Notes under the pieces: generated by a model
Database searches by the model: none
Told to the model about the DNA's origin: nothing
Seen by the model: only the letters and a program-made list of their open reading frames with translations
Made by a program: the position numbers and the translations under genes
Part shown: in pieces, positions 43,560 through 54,920 of the stretch
Numbering within the stretch: the first letter of the stretch is position 1
Layout: each line of letters starts with the position of its first letter
Assembly: GCA_022695795.1 (NCBI GenBank)
Contig: MU404089.1
Coordinates: forward strand, 248,001-312,000
Direction: 5' to 3'
Length of the DNA: 64,000 bases
DNA from: Biscogniauxia marginata
Taxonomy: Eukaryota; Ascomycota; Sordariomycetes; Xylariales; Xylariaceae

Positions 43560-46500
43560 TTAGATATAGACCGAGAAGCTCCCCTGGCTGTCCCCTTCTT
43601 CCCAGCCACCAATCATCGACTCTGGCGGCCGTACGTCTTCCCAAGCATCATCATCGTCCTCGTCTTCGCCTGCCCACACACTCCGCACGCTCTTCGCGCT
43701 CCGTGCAGTTCTCTGGCTCCTCTTTGAAGGCGCACTCCGGAGCCCCCTATCCCCTGATCCGGCATGCATTTCGTTAAGCCGATCTGTCAGAAGTGCTCTA
43801 CTAGCTCGCGTAGGCGTCTCGGGCAAAGTTCTCATCTCTGGTGGATACCACTCGTTATTTGGGGACGGCGTCTGAGACATCATGGCACGGAATTCGTCGT
43901 GAACTCTCTGTTCGCGGATACGACTAATCCTTAGGCGCTCATCTCGCGAAGATCGACGCTTGTGTCTCGAGCGCGTGGACGGAGTCTGAGATTTGAGGGA
44001 GTACGAACCAGAGCCCCGGGATGCACGGTGCGTGCTTATTATCCCCTTCCCCTTCCCCTTGGGCGTCATTAGGGCCTCCGACGTGGCGACTGACGTCAGA
44101 GGCGGAAGCTGGGGCGGCTCGCTTTGACTTCGGACCGCGTCGGACGTGATTGCAATGCCCATGAAAGCATTCGGAACCGGCCATTGATCTGGCGACATCA
44201 GCTCCTGGCTGGTATGGTGGATTTTCCAATTCTCTCTCTGCGATTCACCAGACATGGCTTCTTTTTGTTCTAGGAATGATCTCCTTGCTTCGGGGCCTGC
44301 CCCGAGGAGATCCTCATACGCGATGCCTAAGGAGTTTCTAGCTATCCGATCCCACGGAGTATCGCTCTCATGGGACGTAGCTGCGTGGCCCGGTAATATC
44401 GGTGGTTGCTTTGGATTCTCTTCTACGGCGTCTGCCGGCGATCCATCACTCGCTAGTCTAAAGTTCCGTTGCGAATTAGTAAGTGGCCGGCCAGCAAACG
44501 GCGGCGTGGCCTCAGAAGTTCTTCTGCTGACTTGGCGTGCCTCGCCCGGCCTGCTAGGAATATGGATCACGGTAGGCCTTGCGATCATATTCGTGGTGGT
44601 ACTCATTGTGGCCTCCTCTGCTACTCCTGATGTCAGGATACTCGTACGAGTCGTCTGCCCTGTAGAGGAGCTGAGGTTGCTATGGCGTTTCACGTCTATG
44701 TTTTTTGACCCACTCATGCGCTTCAGAGTCTTTGAAAGTCGATGTCCAACGCTGCGAAGTCCTAGGCTTGAATTCTGCTGCTGGCCCGGTCTCGGCCGCC
44801 TAATATATCCCAGCGGTGGCGGCGCTTCATCATCAGAGCTCATGTCGTATTTTCTACTTGCTGTATAAGCAAGCTCGGGTGTCGGCTGTATGCTAAAAGG
44901 CTCCGCCACCAACGGGATGTCCAAACCTAGTGTACCTCTGAATGCTTCGTTCGCAGTCGTCCGCGAGATATCAGACGACTGTGAGTCCGTAATATGAGAC
45001 TCTCCTTCTCCGAGACTCGTGTCCGATAGCAGACTCGTCTCATCCGCGCCCGTCCTCTTCTCTAGGGGTATAGACGAGCGACCAGTCTGACCTGCGAGCC
45101 ACGAGTCCCTCGTCTCTCTAATAACGTTCGGTTTTTTCGGTGACTTGATTGCTGAGTGCATCGTCAAAGCGTGCGGAGGGAGGTCACCATTGACGCTCAG
45201 GTTTGATGTTCCCGAGGACGTTAAATTTGACGGTGTTGCAGGCGCATTTGTTCCCACGCCTTGTTGCGCCGCAGCGCTATCTCTTGCAGCTGCTGGTCCT
45301 ATATCTACAATCCTTCTCATGTCTTGGATGGAACTTTCAGTTAGGCTGCTGGGGCCATTGAAAACGAAGCTTCCTGGTATCGGCGCGGATACTTCCTTAA
45401 GGTCTAGTTTGTTCGGCCCTTGCCGACGCCTCCTTAGGTAGAAGAGGAAGGCGATGGTTGCAATACATACGAGTAGTATCGGTATTATGAGAAGCCAAAG
45501 GAGGTTTCTGCGTGAGGTGTCGTCGTCTGGATTCGACGTTGCGGTAGGTTGGGCAGGCTTCGAGGTAGACGGTGATAAGATATGGATACTCATTTCCTTG
45601 GTTTCGGTGTGTTTCTTACTCTTCGACGTAGCGTTGAGGGCTAGATGAACCTCATTTGCGAAGCCCGCAGATTGGGGCTGCGGTACTCTTCCAGAGAGCG
45701 TCAGAGCCGTAGCATTCAAGTGGATCCACGGTTCGTCCGGGCGGCCCTTGATCGCGATCCGCGTGTCCGAGGGCTTTAACAAGAATTTCTTTAGATCGAA
45801 CGAGAAGTCGTCGCCGGCAGTTATGTTGAGATCCGGCAAACCAGACTTAAAAAGAGGCATATCGACGTCGATCTCAAGTGTCAGATTCAGTGTATCAAGG
45901 AACTTGTCCACGACCACTATAGTGATATTCACAGGCTCTGCCTTCGCATCCGGCGTCCCGCTCACCTTCCACGTCTTCTCTTCGTCGAAGGAGAGCCAAT
46001 GCGGCAGTCCCGTCGCGTTGATCGAGGATAGGTCAGTATGCTGCAGTGGGCGCTTGTCAATCTTCAGGACCTTGGGTAGGTCCGCGTACTCGAACCGCCG
46101 GCCACGCGTCGCATTCAGCTTGACCACGGGCTCATCAGCCGTGAGCTCGTGGTTGCCCACCACAATGGAAAAGGGGATCGCAGCCGAGGCAAATCCGACT
46201 ACGTCGGACGCCACGAGCTGGAAGGTGAACGTCTGCGGCGGCTGGACAAGCGACTCGAAAGGCGGCGTCTGGCCCGAGAAGGTCAGGCTCGAGGAGTCGA
46301 ACTCGATCCATGAGGGTAGGGGTGCGTTGTTGCCCGATACGGCATAATAGTTTAGCGCCTGATCCTTACGCTTGCGTCTCCGCGGCCTAGATTTTGGACT
46401 ACCACCTTCTTCTTCACCACGGTCGTCCTCGTCCTTGTCATCAACGCGGAACGTGTCCTTTGAAAAACTGAATTTGAACTCCCGCGAGGGATGCAATAAC

Positions 46501-46985
46501 AGCGAGGCTGGTGGTGAGTACGCACCGAGCCTGGGGATCTGCTCCGACAGCGGGATGGCGACCCGGGGCGTCGGGTTCCGGGACACGACGAGGGTCGCGT
46601 TCGTGGCAGCCTCGCCCGTCGCATCCCGCGCGATTAGAGAGATGATTACGCCCACAACGTCCCCACCGCCGGGGGGCACGTCACCTTCCCCTGGCGTACC
46701 GGAGAGCGTGCGCGATCCGCTGTCGAGTGAGAGCCATTCGGGAGCGCCATCCCCTAGGCGGTACGTCATCTCGAGCGGGGAGGAAAACGTCTGTGGCGAG
46801 AAGGCGAAGCTAAACGGCTCGGACACGCGTGCTACGGGCGGGAGCTGTGAGTTCAGCGGGAAGTAATCGATCGGGATCGCGCCGGCAGTCGTCGCGAGGA
46901 GGAAGAATATGAGGAGATAGAGATAGAGACGGGGGTAAAGGGCGGAGGATATCGCTGGCGCTGCCCATCCTGCTGCCACCATCAT
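43560..46985 (-). CDS. AXL2: Axl2-like polarity protein with cadherin-like (CADG) domains
   Basis: Single exon, 1141 aa. Axl2 is a plasma-membrane protein that marks sites of polarised growth and interacts with septins and Cdc42 regulators in yeast; in moulds it influences conidiation. The N-terminus has a signal peptide (about residues 1-36, LYLYLLIFFLLATTAGAIP). After it come repeated dystroglycan-type cadherin-like domains with the recurrent phrases PEWLSLDSGSRTLSGTP, PSWIEFDSSSLTFSGQTP, LPHWLSFDEEKTWKVSGTP and PWIHLNATALTLSGRVP. A single membrane helix lies at about 491-514 (LLWLLIIPILLVCIATIAFL), followed by RRRR. The cytoplasmic half is long, Ser-rich and disordered, with basic patches near residue 1000. 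Two adjacent ATGs (46985 and 46982) are equivalent. Confidence 0.92.
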   Translation of the reverse strand: MMVAAGWAAPAISSALYPRLYLYLLIFFLLATTAGAIPIDYFPLNSQLPPVARVSEPFSFAFSPQTFSSPLEMTYRLGDGAPEWLSLDSGSRTLSGTPGEGDVPPGGGDVVGVIISLIARDATGEAATNATLVVSRNPTPRVAIPLSEQIPRLGAYSPPASLLLHPSREFKFSFSKDTFRVDDKDEDDRGEEEGGSPKSRPRRRKRKDQALNYYAVSGNNAPLPSWIEFDSSSLTFSGQTPPFESLVQPPQTFTFQLVASDVVGFASAAIPFSIVVGNHELTADEPVVKLNATRGRRFEYADLPKVLKIDKRPLQHTDLSSINATGLPHWLSFDEEKTWKVSGTPDAKAEPVNITIVVVDKFLDTLNLTLEIDVDMPLFKSGLPDLNITAGDDFSFDLKKFLLKPSDTRIAIKGRPDEPWIHLNATALTLSGRVPQPQSAGFANEVHLALNATSKSKKHTETKEMSIHILSPSTSKPAQPTATSNPDDDTSRRNLLWLLIIPILLVCIATIAFLFYLRRRRQGPNKLDLKEVSAPIPGSFVFNGPSSLTESSIQDMRRIVDIGPAAARDSAAAQQGVGTNAPATPSNLTSSGTSNLSVNGDLPPHALTMHSAIKSPKKPNVIRETRDSWLAGQTGRSSIPLEKRTGADETSLLSDTSLGEGESHITDSQSSDISRTTANEAFRGTLGLDIPLVAEPFSIQPTPELAYTASRKYDMSSDDEAPPPLGYIRRPRPGQQQNSSLGLRSVGHRLSKTLKRMSGSKNIDVKRHSNLSSSTGQTTRTSILTSGVAEEATMSTTTNMIARPTVIHIPSRPGEARQVSRRTSEATPPFAGRPLTNSQRNFRLASDGSPADAVEENPKQPPILPGHAATSHESDTPWDRIARNSLGIAYEDLLGAGPEARRSFLEQKEAMSGESQRENWKIHHTSQELMSPDQWPVPNAFMGIAITSDAVRSQSEPPQLPPLTSVATSEALMTPKGKGKGIISTHRASRGSGSYSLKSQTPSTRSRHKRRSSRDERLRISRIREQRVHDEFRAMMSQTPSPNNEWYPPEMRTLPETPTRASRALLTDRLNEMHAGSGDRGLRSAPSKRSQRTARSAKSVRSVWAGEDEDDDDAWEDVRPPESMIGGWEEGDSQGSFSVYI

Positions 46986-49900
46986 GATGCGGCGATCAAG
47001 AGCTGCGGCAGCTACAAGGGTGGGAGTAATGGCTTCGCTTCATTTATTCATTCACTCACACATTCGTCCGTTCATGCATTGGAAGAATGGTGTCGGTTGG
47101 ATTTTATTGTGTCGTGCGTGTGAGGAGATAAGTTGTCGACAGGATGTCGTAGGGGCTGATTTTGCATAGTGTGTGCAAGGTAATAGTCGTCAGTGTTAAC
47201 TACGTCGTCGCAACGAATAGGAGGACGAAGCAAAGAAAAGAGAAGGCAAAAAGAGAGTGAGAAAGAGAAAGAGTGAAACGAAGAGAGTGACAGGAAGATG
47301 AGACTCGACGAGGGCCCCGGAGACGACTTTCTTCAGCGAACATAGCTTCTTGATGCATGAGTTCGACAGCCTTTCCCTTGCCTCTCGCTCCGCCTAAACC
47401 CGTCGATCTACTTAGCCTACCTGTCGCAAATGCTCACCCGCGGCCACTACAGAATACAGCACGCCGGCCGCGGGCGCGTAAGACTCAATAGACAATAAGG
47501 GAGGAGGCAGGGTAGCCCGGCCCCTGCCTCGTCCTAACTCATACGATAGATACCAGTTTTCGTGTCTTATGCGCGCTCGCGCGTTTTCTTGTCTCGCATA
47601 CCTCAGTAGGTAGATAGATAGACAGGCGAATAGGCTAGACTAGATTGACTAGATTAGCTAGATAGGTAAGTGGGTAGAGCTTCGCGGGGATCGTCGTGGA
47701 ATTCCAATGTCTTAGCCACACATCGTCATGACTTGAGGCGATGCGCGCGGCTGGAGGCTCAACTCCTCTATAGATAGATAGGTTGGTTCGCATTCCAACC
47801 TTCAACTTTCCTTCCTCTCTAGCTGCGATTTAAAATGGATAGAAACAATGTACGCGGGTAAATATGAACCTAAAGTTAGAACGTTTCAAGACGCTCTATT
47901 TTCTGCTCTCTCTTTTGTCTCGCCTCCCTTTTCTCCGAGAACGAAAAACCTCCGAAATCAGATGAGTCGCGTTTGGGGATGAGATTGGGAATTCTTACCA
48001 CTACTACGTTTCAGGAGGGAGGACATAGAGAAGGAATTTCGTATTGATAGAACCTCGTGGTGTTTAATGGATTATATTGACAGATCGCTCCATAATTTTG
48101 CTCCTGCAGTATCCGCCGTGGTAGAGGGGAGGTAGATGGTAACAAGGGATCTTTGGTAGTCATTTTTGCTGACCTATTTCACCTAGCTTAAGGATTGATC
48201 ATGATTATAATTATGATGCGTGACGGAGGAGTGAGCAGTAGTGGAAGGTCAAGGCTTGCGATGTGATTAGTTGTATCGAATTCGTTGTGCTATGGTTATT
48301 CGTACATGGACTCTCGATGCTATATACGAAGTTGAATTCTATCGTCTGGCTGTGTAGAAGATAGTCGTGGGTATATAGACTCAGCGTCATATCACCTATT
48401 ATTGAATAGTCGTCAAGGACAGACGACCCAGAGGAGTGTTGGTCTACTATATCATACTACTACTACTACATGTAGTATAATGTAATCACTCTTGATTACT
48501 ATCAGGTTTCGGAGCATGTCCGAGCATTTCTGGACATGGTGATTTCTTTTTTCTTCCCTCTCTCTACCAATCAATGCCATGCTCTCTTCTCCTGTCCACC
48601 GCTCTATGCAAAACCACGATGGTTTTTATACAATCCGCCTGAGCCTCGCCGTTCCGAGTCAGGCTATGTATGCGAGGCTAGCTTCTCCGGCAAACCCGTC
48701 GTCTTTCTATACACAATTAAGCACTCCTGTATAGCGTGCTATGACTACGCCCATTCTTATATCTACTGCTGAAAATTATCGCCTGTATGTCTTATGCTAG
48801 AGGCGGGCGAGGGGAACGGCTGTACGGCGAGAACCGGTCTGCCGACATCACTAGGCTAGGCTGTCTGGTTAAAAGGTATGGGCTTCCGTTCAAAACGAAG
48901 ACTAGAAGCTTGCTGTTTCAAGCCCGGGATGAATTTTCTCACGGGATGTTTCCCCGATATGGATATTAAACGACCCCAAGCCTTCATCAAGTTCAGGTCG
49001 TCAGTGTAGGCCCTCAAGTATATCTGGGGAGAGAGAGCACCTCATGCTGAAAAGTGAGAAACACACCGGCTTGTATGGCGGTGTCAACTAAAGAGCTTAT
49101 GGCGTGCGCGATGCGGACTGGGCTGTCGAAAGCCTCGTATGACAGAGTCGAAGTTGGTAGTGTCACAGGCAATCATCCTGAATGGTTGGGAGGGAGGTAT
49201 GGAATAGATGACCACGCCAATATCGACTGCAGTACTTCTTAACCCGAGGCCTACGAAGTTACATATTGCAATCGCACAGATCAAGCACAATTGGCAGTAT
49301 ACGCTACAGGCTGGCGCAGTTTCTATGATATTCTACATCAAAGACAGTATTAACAGCAAACGAGCCGAGCTCCCAAGTGTCATGTGCCACGAAGACTCAG
49401 TCCTTTTCATCTTAAAAAACTACCTGTCTAGTCAGCATCTTGTCTCATAGCGGTGAAGGTTTCAGCTCGAAGCAAACAACCACGCGAGGAGTCACCTGAA
49501 TGCATTCCCAGGCCGTTAAATGACCCCGCTGCCTTTAATACATTTATCTACAGTCTGTCAACCCCAGATTAGCAGTACTTATGCGTCTGGCCGGGTAGCA
49601 TATAAGGTGAGGACCCGAGAGTTTGTGTTCCCGTCTCTCCCTGACGCTGCGACACGCCCTTGACCCTGCATTCCTACGCAGGCTACGCTTGCCTACGTGC
49701 TGACGCGACATGCCTTCATTGCTCGCAGCCTTTTCTAGCGGCTTAAGCTGAGGAAAGACATTTGTGGTGTGCGCCGGAAAGAAAAGCCCTGTACTACAGA
49801 GGGTGAAGACCCGGCGACTCTACACCGGCGGTCCGAGCCTACAAAGCTCACTCGCCGAGGAGTCTTCATGACCTCATCTTTAAACTTCCCACTTGTGATT

Positions 49901-50647
49901 TCCAGCGATGCTGGACGGGTACCAGAAAATTATGGCATGCAGAATAGCATCCCTTGCATCTATTAGATCACTAACAGACGGGGGAGATGTTGGCCTGTAG
50001 AACGCCCTCGGTGGCGTTTGTGAAAGGGAGCGAGTGTGTAATACAAATGAGGTATTTAGGGGGATTTATAAACCCCATCCTAATAAACGATGGGAGTTAC
50101 ATAAACGTCGTGGAACCTTGGTATTATATTGCTGTAGAGTCCTACGTAGTGTAGATGTTTCGAATTATGAAGCAAGCTTACCTCTGGTCTCCTGTCACGT
50201 TGGGCAAAATGATGTCTTATACACGTAAAGAAGGCGTCATGAGTGGATTCCGTCCGATGCCGCCGAAGTGTCAGGGTAATAGGAATACTCACTCACATCT
50301 TTTTGTGCGGTGGATATTGTGGATAACTTATGTCCAACGCATAAGCTTTAAAACACAGTCCACCTATTCGATTGTCCACCGAGTCGGTGATTACGAGATG
50401 TAGAAAGAAAGAAACCTAGAATAAAAAAACGGAGTGCGTTCGTCACGTTCTAGATCCAAGTAGACTCGCCCCGGAGGCACCACCGGGCGACGATCAGATA
50501 AGGATAACAAAAGTCCTCTCTCATAAGAAGGGCGGAGGGGGGACCGGGACTTGTCACTAAAAAGACTACGATTTTCCTTTTCCCTTATTAGTTTCAAATC
50601 CACTTAACTAAAAAAGAAAAAAAAAAAACACCCCAACCCCAAACCAA
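46986..50647. other. Long divergent intergenic region
   Basis: 3.7 kb between AXL2 and the EFM6-like gene, the largest gene-free interval in the window. The first part (47.0-48.1 kb) is probably the AXL2 promoter and leader. The part at 48.2-50.4 kb shows no ORF of recognisable family, no terminal repeats and no tRNA. A small unrecognised gene or RNA cannot be excluded. Confidence 0.5.
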
Positions 50648-51845
50648 ATGTCGATAAAAAACGTGCCGGAGGTAGCGGTAGCTATGTTACCTGAACGGTC
50701 CCCGTCCCCGGAGTTCTCCCCCCTGGCCGTCGGAGAGGACTTGGAGTTCACACCTCTCCCGGCGTACAGATCTGCGGGGACCACCGAGATCGACTTCTCG
50801 GGGCTGCTGGCACGACCACTTCGACTATACGAGGACTTGAGCAAAGGATGTGGTGGGCAGACCTGGCCCGCGGGGATGGTCCTTGCGCGGCACATGTTGC
50901 GATACCATCGTGAAGACCTGCACGGGTCACGAATGTGGGTTCTTTTTTATTTTTTTATTTTCCGGACATTTCTGTTCTGCCCCATACCGTACCAGATGCG
51001 TTGTCATTTCAGTTATTACCCTCAGACTACGCCTTGTGTCGGTGCTCATATCAAGATGATGTGGAGAAAATTGATGTGTGTGAGAAAGAGAGGAGAGAGA
51101 GAGAGAGTCAGAAAGAGAACATCATCGACTAGAGCCGATCACGGACTAGGTATGGGACAGATGCTGACATGAGCTCCTGTCTTTTCTTTCTTCTTCGGTA
51201 CTAGACTCGAACTTGGAGCCGGCGGAGGACTGGTCGGCTTGGCAGTTGCCAAAGGATGTGCCATTAACGATGAAAAGCCATTATACATCACCGATCAGGT
51301 AGAGATGTATTCTCTCATGAAGCACAACATCCAACTGAATGGTCTCGATGCAAAAGTTAGGGCTGCAGTGCTCAACTGGTAAGCGATCCAACCGTTTGTT
51401 AGCGTTCCAATCTTTCCCTCCTCCTTTTCCTCTTCTAGCCTCTCTGTAGGGGGTAGTCTTTTTTTATATTTCCCCTCTTGTTAGCTCATGCGGACAACGA
51501 GCGCCGTCCGTTAGGTGCAGATGGGGTCTGACACTTGGCGGCATTTCTAGGGGCGAGCCACTCGGGGAAGAGATCGTGGCCCTCAGGCCCAACATCATTC
51601 TGGCGGCTGACTGCGTCTACTTCGAGCCGGCATTTCCGCTGCTGCTGGCCACGTTGTCGGACCTCCTGGCCCTGTGCCCCGAGGCGACCATCTTCTTCTG
51701 CTTCAAGAAGAGGCGACGGGCCGATATGCAGTTCCTCAAGAAGGCTCGGAAGGCCTTCGACGTGGCCGAAGTCGAGGACGAGGATCGGCCGGTGTTCGGC
51801 CGCGAGGGTCTGTTCCTATACGCCATCACAAGCAAGACGAACTAG
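50648..51845 (+). CDS. EFM6: Protein-lysine methyltransferase Efm6-like
   Basis: A seven-beta-strand SAM methyltransferase of the Methyltransf_16 family; yeast Efm6 methylates a lysine of translation elongation factor eEF1A. Three exons, 50648-50934, 51205-51378 and 51551-51845, give 251 aa, with donors GTGGGT and GTAAGC and acceptors CTAG. Motifs are DLSKGCGGQTWPAGMVLARH, then across the first junction RILELGAGGGLVGLAVAKG (SAM motif I), LYITDQVEMYSLMKHNIQLN (motif II region), LNWGEPLGEE and NIILAADCVYFEPAF (the family D-x-x-Y motif), ending FLYAITSKTN. The length fits fungal Efm6. The first intron is 270 bp, the longest seen here. Confidence 0.88.
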
Positions 51846-54062
51846 GTAGCGGGCGGTTGATGGAAAGAGAATGTACTATTATTATGGGGGGCTTTTATAG
51901 AATATGCACCATGACAGGGGTGGTAAGGCGTTTGTGTTAGAAGTGGCTGCATGGAGTTAGGTAGTACCTAAGGTTAGAGCAAGATTGTATCCCCCCTCCC
52001 CCTTTTTTGACTGCTCAAAAATCCTGATTTGTCAAGACTGGTCAGTCAGCCTGCTTGTACCTTCTTGCCATAGTCCTGTAAGCATCGTGGACATATTTTG
52101 AATCCTTCGTCTCACAGGCTTGGACAGCATAATAGGGGCCATTCCGTTACTATTTGAGGCTTCGACTTAGTTAGGTCGTTATCCTGTGGAATCTATACTA
52201 CCGTACAAACGTGTATAGGTAGTACATAGTGATATGTAGGCCGTAGATGTGACAAGTTAATACCAACAGCCACCGTTACCTACCTACATGCTCTCACCTC
52301 CTGAGATGCATGGTGCTATGGATATGAACAACCAACTCAGACCGTATTTTTGGGCAACTGGGCCGCATGCTAATACTTCTCGGGCAGCGACAGCGTGGGG
52401 AAATCCTCCGTAAGATTCCTGCACTCACAGGCGCGGCTACGTGCGTGTGTTGCAAGGCCATCCACGAGAGGAGAAATTATCCCCGGAAACCCCATCTCGT
52501 TCGGTATTGACTTGCCGATCTCGTCGATCTGGAGCTATACACGAGAGAGCGCTTGCTCGTATATTAACATATACTTCTGGCGGTATCTTGAACTCTTCCA
52601 CCGTTCCCTTTCTACGGACACAGATCAGCTTCGTGACCGTTCCGGGTATCTTGGATACGCTCGCGTCGAACGAAACAAGTCACTCGTCTAAGTGGAGCTG
52701 AAATTTTTCCCCGGCTCTCTCTTTTGACAGGGCTGGCGGAAAAAAAAAGAAAAGGAAAAGGAAAAAAAACTTGACCAGAGCACAACTACAGGGTTGGCAG
52801 GCAAAGACAGGGGTGTCCTGTTGCTCGTATTTTAAGATACATTAAAGGGTACATTAACTACCAGTCCACCCCCCACAACTCATCCCATCATTGTCACTCA
52901 TCAAATTTAAAACGTCCGAAATGTTTCTTTGTTTTCCCTTATTCGCGTATCGATCCCGAGGGTTCGGGCACTACTGTCGCAGTCAAATCCTAACTTTAAT
53001 TCCATAGTCTCAGAGAGCTTCTCGAAACTAATGTCCTATTCTAGTAGGAGAACGCATTCGTATAAGCCTAGAGCCCACCGTCAACTGGTGGAGCGCCATG
53101 TGGAGGACTTTCACTTATAAGCACCGCGCATCTGGGCCAAGGTCCTGGTGGATTTAGTGTACGACCGCAGCTCTGTGCTGTTAGGGTGTCTAAGATGCGT
53201 GATTCTCGGCCTAGTTTCCTCAGTGGTTGGCATGGACGCTTCGGGGGGGCTATGTAGTAAGGATCGTCAGGCACCTACGTGGGCCCCTTGCTGATTGATC
53301 TTCCGAGCTTATTTTCAGGGGTTCATCTGGCAATCTCATTGGCTTGTCTGACTGACGGCAACAGACGGTGCCTTGCAGCTTGAGGACATGGCAGTGGGGT
53401 TTATTCCCTCTGTGCGGCATAGTCTAGTGTAAGTGAGCCCACGTAACTCAAGTTGCGATGCGCCCTCCTCCCCGGAACCGCGGAATAGCCTCGAGATCTG
53501 GCGCTCTCACTACCTGGGTAGTAGCACAGCTGAGCAGCTGGCTGGGAACAGCTGCAAGAAGATGCCAATGCCCCGGCTGCGCTATGTCTCATGCATAGTT
53601 TGTCCAATCATTTCCGTAGTCCTCGACGACATGGTCTAGGCCCCCCGGTTCCGCAAGGACCTTGTTTGTCTTCCTTCTTCTTGTCCCCCTGCTTTGTTCT
53701 CTTGGGCCCTAGATGGCGTGGTGTTCTGCGAGCAATAAAGATCCCAGAGATCCCCGGTCCTCTCTTTCAGGCCTTTTTACCACTACCATCTCTCTTGATT
53801 TCCGTAACGCTTCCGCACCAAGCAACTCATTCCTTCAACGAGCAGTGCTCGCATATACCCTCCTTTTTTTGCTGAACCACTGCTCAATACACTCTTTCGA
53901 GAAGAAACGGAACAAAGACTCGCACTCATTAAGAGCCTACGAGAGACGATAAGACAACACTGTCATTTACAAGAAAAACTTGCTGGCATTTCGAAGATAT
54001 CCCACACGGCTGAGCCCCTCTGAATTGTAAAATCTTGATATTCGTTCTGCCAAGTAGAAATC
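51846..54062. other. Intergenic region
   Basis: 2.2 kb between two plus-strand genes. Open frames around 52.4-52.7 kb and 53.4-53.9 kb have no recognisable family or consistent splice structure. An A-rich tract lies at 52740-52770. Confidence 0.5.
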
Positions 54063-54920
54063 ATGAAGACCACATCGTTTGCCGCTGCCGCCATTTTGGC
54101 TTCTGCTGCTGCTGCTCAGCCCCATGGCCATCACCACGCCCATGCGAAGCGGGAATATGTCACCGAGTGGGAATATGTCACCGAGACCGTATCGGTGTTG
54201 ATAGATGAAAGCACGACCCAGACCGTCTATCCCCCGAAGCCTGCCACCACTGAGCTCCCGGAGACGACCAGCATCGCGCCTGTAGTTCAGACCACAGTCG
54301 ACTCTCAGACCACAGTCGATGCTCAGACCACATTTGACTCCCCTACTCCTACCGTCGAGGTCCCGGCTTCCACACCTACTACCTTGGTTACCAGCACTAG
54401 TTCTCCGCCACCTCCACCTCCGCCTCCGGCTACGACTGAGGTAGCGGTTGCTCCTACCACCACCACTCCCCAGGCCCTCTCAGTCAAGTCTGAGACCTCG
54501 CCAGCGGTGGCGGCGGCAGCAGCCACGATCGGGGCTGGCCTTGGCCTGGACGTCAAGATCCCCTTCGGCGTCCAGAAGACTGGTGATCTTACCTACTTCG
54601 ACATCGGGATTGGAGCGTGTGGGTACGAAGACAGCGGCAAGGGCGAGTCCGAGAACATCGTGGCCGTCTCCGTGAAGCTCTGGAACAGCATCAGCAGTCT
54701 GACGAACGCGGGCATCGACCAGCCGCTCCACCCGCTGTGCTTCCAGACCATCACCCTCACGAACGAGGAGACCGGCACGACTGCCACCGCCAAGATCCAC
54801 GACTCGTGCCCCGAGTGCGCGCTCGACGACATCGATGGCAGCCCCCACCTCTTTAAGGATCTGTTCGGCTCCACCGAGGCTGGCCGCAAGAAGATCTCGT
54901 GGTCGATCAACCAGAATTAA
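54063..54920 (+). CDS. Secreted protein with a double-psi beta-barrel (RlpA/expansin-like) domain
   Basis: Single exon, 285 aa. A signal peptide (MKTTSFAAAAILASAAAAQP) is followed by a His-rich stretch and a Lys-Arg site (HAHAKR), typical of Kex2 processing. A WEYVTETVSV motif and a long Thr/Pro-rich linker follow. Residues about 165-285 form a barwin/RlpA-like double-psi beta-barrel: GDLTYFDIGIGACGYED, NIVAVSVKLWNS, LCFQTITLTNEETGTTATAK, the hallmark IHDSCPECALDDIDGSP and a final LFKDLFGSTEAGRKKISWSI. Fungal proteins of this build are cell-wall or apoplast proteins, sometimes expressed during host contact. The exact activity is unknown and no expansin-type carbohydrate-binding module is present. 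Confidence 0.9.
   Translation: MKTTSFAAAAILASAAAAQPHGHHHAHAKREYVTEWEYVTETVSVLIDESTTQTVYPPKPATTELPETTSIAPVVQTTVDSQTTVDAQTTFDSPTPTVEVPASTPTTLVTSTSSPPPPPPPPATTEVAVAPTTTTPQALSVKSETSPAVAAAAATIGAGLGLDVKIPFGVQKTGDLTYFDIGIGACGYEDSGKGESENIVAVSVKLWNSISSLTNAGIDQPLHPLCFQTITLTNEETGTTATAKIHDSCPECALDDIDGSPHLFKDLFGSTEAGRKKISWSINQN

Noticed and set aside
52395..52701. Overlapping open frames on the plus strand
   Set aside because: Two frames are open at once, neither with recognisable motifs.
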